This document shows, in pieces, positions 24,392-31,048 of a stretch of 40,122 nt of DNA (the stretch's first letter is position 1; every line of letters begins with the position of its first letter). Below the pieces are notes generated by a model that worked only from the letters and a program-made list of their open reading frames with translations, ran no database searches and had not been told where the DNA came from. Source of the DNA: Sva-07 sp038321235 (lineage in GTDB: Bacteria; Actinomycetota; Acidimicrobiia; Acidimicrobiales; Ilumatobacteraceae); assembly GCA_038321235.1 (NCBI GenBank), contig JBBQEU010000013.1:1-40122 (forward strand), written 5' to 3'. The translations under genes and the position numbers were made by a program.

Positions 24392-25501
24392 CGCCCGCGG
24401 CGTCTGTGCCACGTCATAGGGCGGAGATGATCGTGCCCAGGGTGGAACTCGAACCCACACTCCACGTCAGTGGAGGGGCGGTCTGAGCCCCCAAGGAACG
24501 AACCCGGCCGTCAGTGCGCTCACCACGGCGCTCGACGCCATGCGAACATTCCACACCTGTCCTGCGTCGCACCCTCGCTGGGGGTCGCCCGAGTCGAACT
24601 CTGACATCGATGCAGGCCAGTCGTCAATGGGCTGGCGAGAAGTGACGGTGCCAGCGCTACATTCCCGCTCCATCGCCGCATGAGAGCCGCTCGATAGCAC
24701 GCCCGCGACTGGCGACCCCGCCGCTCGCAACGGCTCAAGCGTGGCACCGCACCATCACGGGCATGTTCGGCGTTCGGGGCGCGCCCGACGCCGCAGTGTT
24801 GGCCAGCGAGGACCGATCAGTGCTCCACGATGGTCGCCCGGTTTATTGCGTCGATCGCCGTCTCAGTAGGGGACCGACTTCCGAGCAGATTTGGGCCCCG
24901 AGGTCGGACGCGATCAATGATCCGGGGTCGTCTCAGATGACGATCCTCAACCGGACGCTTTGGGCGTACAGCCGATCGGTGACACCGGTAGCCGAGGGCT
25001 GAGCATGAGCTTTCAGGCCCGGCGGCATGCGACCCTGACCCGGCGTTCGGGGGCACCCGTCAACGCTCAGCCCGTCGAGCATGAGGGGATTGTGAATATC
25101 GCCTTGCCGGTCGGCTGAGGTCGGCCAGCGTTGGTGTCCGCGGCTCCAGCGTGGCTCCGTTGTGGGCTTGCCTGATCGCTTTTCGGTGCGTTCCGACCGA
25201 TGTGTCCGCTGGGTTGCCGGTGCAGCTTTGACCCTGTTGCTGTCCTGATCGGAAGCAGCGGCGTCCACAAGCACGCATCGGCTCGACGACTTCGACCTCA
25301 GCGGATGAGAGCCAGGAATCGGCCGGATGCCAGTAGATCATGTTGGTGCGAGGCAGGGTGTCCCTCGCCTTCCGCACGCCGCACCGGAGACAAGCGGAAT
25401 GCGCAACATGTTCGGACGACAACTCGTCGGTGTTCGTGCGATCACGGGCTCCCTCACGGCCGTCCGTGTTGGTGGTGGAGCCAGCTGTCACTACGTCGTC
25501 G
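24392..25501. other. 1.1-kb gene-poor stretch with a tRNA relic at its start
   Basis: Apart from the tRNA-Leu fragment at 24434-24492 I find no supportable gene. A 37-codon frame at 25005-25118 starts with ATG and ends cleanly but has no ribosome-binding site or family. The sequence GTCTCAGATGACGA near 24933 recurs at about 22402. This, with the flanking pseudogenes, suggests repeated insertion and loss. Confidence 0.4.
24434..24492 (-). tRNA. tRNA-Leu(CAG) 3'-half fragment, probable attachment-site remnant
   Basis: Read on the - strand this is the second half of a class II tRNA: anticodon loop CTCAGAC (anticodon CAG) with a mostly paired stem GGGGG/CGCCC, a long variable arm CTCCAC-TGAC-GTGGAG, a T arm GTGGG-TTCGAGT-TCCAC and the acceptor strand CCTGGGC plus A. 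The matching 5' acceptor strand GCCCAGG and the D arm are absent upstream. The normally invariant C61 of the T stem is T, so it is decaying. Such 3' halves are left behind by tRNA-targeting integrative elements. Confidence 0.7.
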
Positions 25502-26752
25502 TCAGAGACTCGAACGCAATGCTTCCACCGGTTCCATGCGCGCTGCCCGCAACGCCGGATACAGCCCGGCGACGAGCCCCACCATGGCGCCGGCAATCGG
25601 GGCAGCGAGTGGGAGCCACGGCTCGAGCACGGGTGTCCAGTCACGCGCCGCGGACACGCCCACGACGGCCACGACACCGATGCTCGAACCGACGATCCCG
25701 CCGACGAGGCCCATAGCGGCGGACTCACCGAGGAACTGGACCGCGATATGGCGGCGTTGTGCCCCGATGGCGCGCCGCAGGCCGATCTCGCCGGTTCGCT
25801 CCATCACCGTCACGAGGGTCACGTTCGCGATGCCGATCGCCCCGACCGCCAACGACACCAGACCGAGCAGCAGGAACAAACTGTTCACGTCACTCTCGAC
25901 GGCGTCACGCGACGCCGACGAAGTTCGCGGCGCCGCGGCGGACACGTTCTCCGGAGCATTGGGGCTCAATGCCACCGGTGCCTGCAATGCGATCAGATCG
26001 GCGGCGCCCAGGTCAACCTCGATCACCACCCGCTCGGGCCGGTTGACGCCGAAACGTTCGGCGGCGACCGAGCTCGGGATGATGACCGAGCCGACGAAGC
26101 CACGATCGCGCAGCGCCTCGTCGACGATGCCGATCACGGTGAACAACTGTTCACCAATAAACAGCCCCGGTTGCAGATCGAGTCGGGTGATCCCCAATTC
26201 GGCGGCGAGGTCGGCACCGACGATCGCGACCGGATCGGCACGCGACACGTGGCCGTCGTCGAACCAGCGACCCGCCGCGATGTGGCCGCGAACAGCATCG
26301 AGTACACCGCTCGACGCGGCCACCACCGGGACCGTTCGGGAGTTTTCTCCAGTCGGGTCGATCACGGGCACGGTGCGCACCTGGCCCGGATTCGGCACGT
26401 CGGCGATGGCTCCCGACGCGACCACCCCGTTGAGTCGGTCGAGCCGGGCCTCGACCGACCACGGCAGCGCGGGTCCGCTGCGACCCTGTCCGCCGCCGGA
26501 TCCCGCCGAGCGAACCACGACCTGGGTTGCGCTGAGTTCGTCGAACCGCTCCACGATCTGGTTGCCGGCGGTGCGCGAGATGCCGAGCGTGGCGACGAGC
26601 GAGGCGAGGCCGAGCACGGTGCCGAGCGTGGTCAACACCGCCCTCGCCGGGCGGGCGAGCGCACCGGCGAGGATCTCGTCGATGAGATCACCGAGGCGCA
26701 GCCGGCTCCCGCGCCGAGCGCGACGACGGCGGAACAGACGTGTGCCGATCAT
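25502..26752 (-). CDS. MacB/FtsX-like ABC transporter permease
   Basis: 416 residues. One N-terminal membrane segment (VLTTLGTVLGLASLVATLGI), a large outer domain of about 200 residues of the MacB_PCD type, and three C-terminal segments with the FtsX signature GIANVTLVTVMERTGEIGLR followed by RRAIGAQ. This is the mechanotransmission type of exporter, which drives an adaptor rather than carrying the substrate through the membrane. Its ATG overlaps the stop of the ATPase gene (ATGA at 26749-26752), and it is the last gene of the four-gene operon starting at 30594. Confidence 0.92.
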   Translation of the reverse strand: MIGTRLFRRRRARRGSRLRLGDLIDEILAGALARPARAVLTTLGTVLGLASLVATLGISRTAGNQIVERFDELSATQVVVRSAGSGGGQGRSGPALPWSVEARLDRLNGVVASGAIADVPNPGQVRTVPVIDPTGENSRTVPVVAASSGVLDAVRGHIAAGRWFDDGHVSRADPVAIVGADLAAELGITRLDLQPGLFIGEQLFTVIGIVDEALRDRGFVGSVIIPSSVAAERFGVNRPERVVIEVDLGAADLIALQAPVALSPNAPENVSAAAPRTSSASRDAVESDVNSLFLLLGLVSLAVGAIGIANVTLVTVMERTGEIGLRRAIGAQRRHIAVQFLGESAAMGLVGGIVGSSIGVVAVVGVSAARDWTPVLEPWLPLAAPIAGAMVGLVAGLYPALRAARMEPVEALRSSL

Positions 26753-27513
26753 GTCGACCACGTCGGTGAGCCCATAGCGTCGACCGCAGCGGGCATCTCG
26801 GTGAGGCGACCGTCGATGATGCTGACGCGGCGGTGGGTGTGGCGCGCCACGTCGAGGTCGTGGGTGATCATCACGATGGTCAGCCCGTCGGACAGCAGCA
26901 GATCGAACAGTTCCAGGATCGACGCCGTGTTCGCCGTGTCGAGGTTGCCGGTCGGCTCGTCGCACAGCAGCAGCGACGGTTCCGCCGACAACGCTCGTGC
27001 GATCGCCACCCGTTGACGCTCACCGCCCGACAGCCGGCTCGGCCGGAATGATGCCCGATCGGCGACGCCGACCCGTTCGAGCGACTCGAGGGCGCGTTGA
27101 CGGCGACGGCGGCGTGGCACCCCCTGGTAGAGCGCGCCGAACATCACATTTTCGAGCGCTGATCGTTGCGGCAGCAGATGGAACGACTGGAAGATGAAAC
27201 CGATGCGCGCGGCGCGCAGCGCCGCCCGTTCTCGTTCGCTCAGACCGGCAGCGTCGTCACCGTCGAGCAGGTACGAACCAGCGGTGGGACGATCGAGCAG
27301 GCCGACCACGTTGAGAAACGTCGACTTGCCAGAACCCGACGGTCCGACCACGCCGACGTACTCGCCTCGCTCGACCCGCAGATCGACGTGGCGGAGCGCA
27401 CGAACCGGCGGTGACGAATCGAACGTTCGCGACACATCAACAAGTTCGATCAACGCCGGCGGTGGTTCGGCCGGTTGCGGGTCGACTTGCGGTGGTTCAA
27501 TCAGCTGAGTCAT
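26749..27513 (-). CDS. ABC transporter ATP-binding protein, MacB/LolD type
   Basis: 254 residues from the ATG at 27513. Walker A GPSGSGKST, Q-loop FIFQSFHLLPQ, signature LSGGERQR, Walker B LLLCDEPTGNLD and H-loop His in MITHD are complete. The LLPQRSALENV stretch is typical of the MacB/LolD subfamily. Powers the adjacent MacB-like permease. It overlaps the adaptor gene upstream by 17 bases and the permease by four. Confidence 0.96.
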   Translation of the reverse strand: MTQLIEPPQVDPQPAEPPPALIELVDVSRTFDSSPPVRALRHVDLRVERGEYVGVVGPSGSGKSTFLNVVGLLDRPTAGSYLLDGDDAAGLSERERAALRAARIGFIFQSFHLLPQRSALENVMFGALYQGVPRRRRRQRALESLERVGVADRASFRPSRLSGGERQRVAIARALSAEPSLLLCDEPTGNLDTANTASILELFDLLLSDGLTIVMITHDLDVARHTHRRVSIIDGRLTEMPAAVDAMGSPTWST

Positions 27514-29500
27514 CGGATTCGTTCCGACGTTCGTTGGTCTCGATGCCGACGACGACCCGATCGCCGACCGCGACGCCACCGTCGATCGGCCGGATCTCGG
27601 TGAGGCCCTGCGCGCTGAGGCCCACTTCGACGTCGACCACCTCGGTGTCGCCGACGTCATCGGCGGTCACCGCTCGGGTCTCGACCTCGACCCGGCTCGA
27701 ACCCCCGGGGCCGACCGAGAGCGCCGAAACCGGCACCACCAGCACTTCTCCCTCAGTCGAGGCCACCGCGATGCGGATGCGCGCACCGAAGAACACGAAA
27801 TCGTTCAACGCCGTCGGATCAGTCGGCGCAATCACCACCTGCAGCCGGCCCGAGCCGCCAGAACCTCCGCCGCTGGATCCGCCGTCGCCGCCGCCGTCCT
27901 GGGATGGCTCGGCCGGAGGCTGACCGACCGATACCACGGTTCCGGGCACTTCGAGGTCGGTGTCGCGCATCTCGATGGTGACCACCGCACCGACCTGCAC
28001 CAGCGAGGAGTCCGCGCGGCTGATTGCCGCGACCACCAGCGTTTCGCTCGTGGCGACGGTGGCCAACTGCTCGGTCGCGGCGCCGCCAAGGCCTGTGAAC
28101 ACCTGGGTTACCGTGGACGGCAGGATGGGCAGGAACACGATCTCGCCGGCGGCGATGCGCAATCCGGCGGTTGCTTCCAGCTCCCCCAGGTCCGTGCGTG
28201 CCTCGTCGAGCACCCGTCTCGACGAGTCGACGGCCTCCCGGCGCGCCGTGGTGTTCGCAGGTGCGTTCGCCTCACGCAGTTGCGCCTCGGCGAGGGCCAA
28301 CTCGTTCTGAGCGGCCGTGACCGCTGCGGCGCCGTTCGACGCGGTGATCGGCTGCTGGTTGACGGTCGTCGTCAACGCCACCTCGGCCGCGGCGAGGGAT
28401 TGTTCGGCGGTGGCGGCCTCGTTCGCCAAGGCGCTGCGCGCCTGAACCGTGTACGCCTCGCCGGTGTCGGGATCGATCGCGCCGGGCACGTTGGCGGCAT
28501 CCCGTGCTGCCACTGCGGTGTCACGCAGCACACGCGCCGCGTCTCGTTCGGTGGTCGCCGACGTTACGGCGACTGCGGCGGTGTTGTTGTCGTTGGTGGC
28601 GGCCTGCTGCGCCCTCGGTACCGCTGCGCGGGCGGTGTCGACAGCTTGACGCAGCTGCAGGATCTCTGATGGGCGCGCCGTGTTGCTCTGGTCGGCGAGC
28701 GCTGCGTTGGCGTCGCTGAGTTGCTGTTCGGCGGACGTCACCGCGGAGCGGGCGAGGCGCAACTGTTCGCGTTGGTCGTCGTTGGGACCTTCGGGGGTGT
28801 AGCCCCGGTCGGTGTACATCGTGCTCACCGCATCGGCGGTGGCCTGATCGAACAGGTTGTCGACCGTGCCCGGCGCCAGTCCGAGACGACTCAGCGCCGC
28901 TTCGAGCTGGAGGACATCGGGCCCTTCTGTGCCGATCACGAGACGCCGGTACATCGGCAACTCACCCTGCAGGAAGAACACAGGGCGACCACTCACCTCG
29001 AAGGGGACGTCGCCCTCCTGGACCACCTGATCGATCTCGGGAAGCCGGGTGATCACCTGGGTTTCATCGGTCGGAACGCCGACGGCGCCGGCGAGCTTGA
29101 TGGTGACCGGTTCGTTGAACTGCACCTCGCCCGACAGCACCAGGCTCGACTCGAGCACCCGGCGTTCGACCGGCACGGTGATACGCGACGGCGTCGGCGC
29201 AGCCCGCGAGGCAGCCTCATCGGCCGGCGAGCGGACCTGGGTGCCTACGAGCACGCCGCCGATACCGGCGAGCAGAGCGACGCCGACGACCACGATCGCT
29301 TGCCGGCGCCTCTGGCGCCCGTCATGACTCGCTGTCGAGGCGTCCTCCGCACCGTCCGCACCGTCATCGTTCGGCTCGCGGCCATCCTCGACGTCGCTGG
29401 CGAGCATGTCCTCGACGGCAGCGAACTCCTCGGCGCGGCCGGTGTGCGCAATCGGGTCCGTGATGGCGGGGCTTGACCGTTTGCCGAGCGTGTCGCTCAC
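27497..29500 (-). CDS. HlyD-like membrane-fusion adaptor with peptidoglycan-binding domain
   Basis: 667 residues from a GTG at 29500. An acidic cytoplasmic head (1-65), a membrane segment near 67-88 (AIVVVGVALLAGIGGVLVG), a beta part, a PG_binding_1 domain around 195-240 (GPDVLQLEAALSRLG with FDQATADAVSTM), a long Ala/Gln/Glu-rich coiled coil (255-440), and a C-terminal beta-barrel part with a Gly/Ser linker (GGGDGGSSGGGSGG). This is the Gram-positive form of the MacA/HlyD adaptor: the wall-binding domain anchors it in peptidoglycan. The GTG overlaps the lipoprotein stop (GTGA). Confidence 0.92.
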   Translation of the reverse strand: MSDTLGKRSSPAITDPIAHTGRAEEFAAVEDMLASDVEDGREPNDDGADGAEDASTASHDGRQRRRQAIVVVGVALLAGIGGVLVGTQVRSPADEAASRAAPTPSRITVPVERRVLESSLVLSGEVQFNEPVTIKLAGAVGVPTDETQVITRLPEIDQVVQEGDVPFEVSGRPVFFLQGELPMYRRLVIGTEGPDVLQLEAALSRLGLAPGTVDNLFDQATADAVSTMYTDRGYTPEGPNDDQREQLRLARSAVTSAEQQLSDANAALADQSNTARPSEILQLRQAVDTARAAVPRAQQAATNDNNTAAVAVTSATTERDAARVLRDTAVAARDAANVPGAIDPDTGEAYTVQARSALANEAATAEQSLAAAEVALTTTVNQQPITASNGAAAVTAAQNELALAEAQLREANAPANTTARREAVDSSRRVLDEARTDLGELEATAGLRIAAGEIVFLPILPSTVTQVFTGLGGAATEQLATVATSETLVVAAISRADSSLVQVGAVVTIEMRDTDLEVPGTVVSVGQPPAEPSQDGGGDGGSSGGGSGGSGRLQVVIAPTDPTALNDFVFFGARIRIAVASTEGEVLVVPVSALSVGPGGSSRVEVETRAVTADDVGDTEVVDVEVGLSAQGLTEIRPIDGGVAVGDRVVVGIETNERRNESDDSAD

Positions 29501-30594
29501 CCGGCGTCACCGAGTTGCGGGAACCGCGCCACCAGCTCGTCGACGGCGTCCTGTTCCACCTGCAGGCGCAGTTCCTGGAAGTCGGCCTCGTCCTGGCAGT
29601 CCCAGTCCCGACGCCACAGCGCGAGTTCGTCGGAACGAAGACGTTCGAGCGCGTCGTCGGCGATGATCTTCTGCTCACCGACGTACGCGAAACCGGTGCC
29701 GTCTTCGTTCTGCGTGGACGAGTACCCCTGCGAATCGTCGTAGTCGCCGATCGGCTCGCCCGTTTCGGGGTCGAGCGGAAGGACTTGTTGGCCCATCGCC
29801 GCTGCCTTGAGTGCGTTGACCACCTCGTACATCGATTCCGGCCGTTCCACCATCATGTCCTCGGGCAGGTCGAAGTCGACCAACGTGTCTCCCATGCAGT
29901 CGTCCCACTCGCGTTGGGCCGCTTCCAGCCGGGAGTCGTCCTGCTGCGCCGTGAACACGTCGTTGAGCGCCTCTTGGATCTCGGGGTCGTTCGACGGATC
30001 CTCGCCGACCACCTCGAGCCGGGCCTTGCCCTGGCAGCCCTGCTCCTCGAGCGACGGCGCATACATGACCTCAGTGCCGTCGGGGTCGGTTTCGTCGTAG
30101 ATCGGCTCGTCCTGTGGCGGACCGTACAGCACCTCGTAGAAGGCGTCGCGTTCGCTGTCGGACAACGACATCACGTAGTCCTCGTTCGGATCCTCGAACG
30201 TCGGGCCACCGAAGCCGCCGTCTTCGCCGATGTACGGCTCCTCCCAGAGTTCGTAGCCGCGCACGACGCCGTAGCCGTACTTCTCGCCGTACGCCTCGGG
30301 GCTCTCCTGCATGAGCGCGAAGTCCTCTTCGCCTGCGCCCGAATCAAACTGCGAGTCGATGTCCTGCGGTTGGTACTCGAAGCCCTCCTCACGCATGCAC
30401 GCAACCACAGCCTCTTCGATTTCGAGTTGTTCCCGACGCGACTCGACGGGGTCGTAATCGCTCCAACCCATCAAATCCGCCAACGGGCTGGCGGTGGCGT
30501 CGCCTCCATTGCTTCCCTCGCCCCCGCTCCCACACGCCGTGAGCGCGACCAGCGCCACCGCACCCACCCCGACATGACGAACCCTCACTGCCAT
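29497..30594 (-). CDS. Acidic lipoprotein of the exporter operon
   Basis: 365 residues from the ATG at 30594, with GGAGG just upstream. Residues 1-22 are a lipoprotein signal ending in the lipobox LTAC. The mature protein is strongly acidic and carries four spaced cysteines in the contexts VACMREEGF, EQGCQGKA, DDCMGD and WDCQDE, likely two disulfides. I know no function; proteins of this look accompany HlyD/ABC operons in actinobacteria (general impression, not a search). It is the first gene of lipoprotein-adaptor-ATPase-permease and could capture or release the exported compound outside the membrane. The start lies about 100 bases after the PadR-type promoter. Confidence 0.8.
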   Translation of the reverse strand: MAVRVRHVGVGAVALVALTACGSGGEGSNGGDATASPLADLMGWSDYDPVESRREQLEIEEAVVACMREEGFEYQPQDIDSQFDSGAGEEDFALMQESPEAYGEKYGYGVVRGYELWEEPYIGEDGGFGGPTFEDPNEDYVMSLSDSERDAFYEVLYGPPQDEPIYDETDPDGTEVMYAPSLEEQGCQGKARLEVVGEDPSNDPEIQEALNDVFTAQQDDSRLEAAQREWDDCMGDTLVDFDLPEDMMVERPESMYEVVNALKAAAMGQQVLPLDPETGEPIGDYDDSQGYSSTQNEDGTGFAYVGEQKIIADDALERLRSDELALWRRDWDCQDEADFQELRLQVEQDAVDELVARFPQLGDAG

Positions 30595-30692
30595 CCCCTC
30601 CAAGTCGCAACGAAACGCCCGCCGCGATCGTAGACGCCACCGGTAGCGCGGCCCCTCCCACACGAATGCCAACAGTCCCGTCCAAAAGCCAT
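30585..30692 (-). CDS. Possible 35-residue leader peptide (decayed padR 5' end)
   Basis: The ATG at 30692 lies at the predicted transcript start of the operon promoter, in the position that is the padR start in the sister copy. Read from it, 35 codons end at a TGA (30585-30587) inside the start of the lipoprotein gene, so translation could be coupled. The bases match padR closely (GAGGGGCCGCGCTAC is identical) but a one-base deletion shifts the frame, so the peptide is not PadR-like. In the padR frame one still reads GLLAFVWEGPRYRW against GLLALLREGPRYGY. Expression is untested. Confidence 0.4.
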   Translation of the reverse strand: MAFGRDCWHSCGRGRATGGVYDRGGRFVATWRGWQ

Positions 30693-30729
30693 AGATACCG
30701 AGTATGCATACTCGGTATGTTTCTGTCAA
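30690..30729 (-). promoter_or_regulatory. Promoter and PadR-type operator of the lipoprotein-exporter operon
   Basis: On the - strand: -35 TTGACA (30729-30724), a 17-base spacer, -10 CATACT (30706-30701). A perfect 24-base palindrome at 30695-30718 with half-site ATACCGAGTATG covers the -10 and spacer, so a bound repressor would block polymerase. The same arrangement occurs at 35195-35234 before padR. Confidence 0.82.
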
Positions 30730-31048
30730 CCGGTTTCTCATGAGCAACGTGCGCACCCGGGCCGCTCAGACCGCGCTGTCGCAGCTGACACCCGGGAACC
30801 GGTGCAGCGCCCCACTCGGTTCAGGCTGTGGCAACCCGCAACCGTACCGTAACTGCTCGACGGTGAGGCCAGTAGGGCCACTGCTATGTGCTGGCTGAGT
30901 GCCGCAGGAATTCGGTGGTGCGGGCGAAGTTGGTTGAGATCGCCGTGTCTGAGGCCCGCTGCCGTGCCGACACTTCGTCGTCCCAGTGTGAGCTCACCTG
31001 GGCTGCACCTTGTACACGAGAAGCCCGAAGAATGGAGGGGCAAAGGGT
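30730..31048. other. Intergenic region between the two exporter operons
   Basis: Follows the stop of the large permease and precedes the promoter of the lipoprotein operon. A 37-codon frame on the - strand (30997 to 30884, starting MSSHWDDEVSARQ and ending FLRHSAST) has a natural-looking composition and may be a small gene or the tail of a lost one; no family recognised. No clear terminator for the upstream operon. Confidence 0.35.

Noticed and set aside
25005..25118. 37-codon ORF starting MSFQARRHATLTRR
   Set aside because: No ribosome-binding site, no family, and lies in a gene-poor stretch where chance frames are common.
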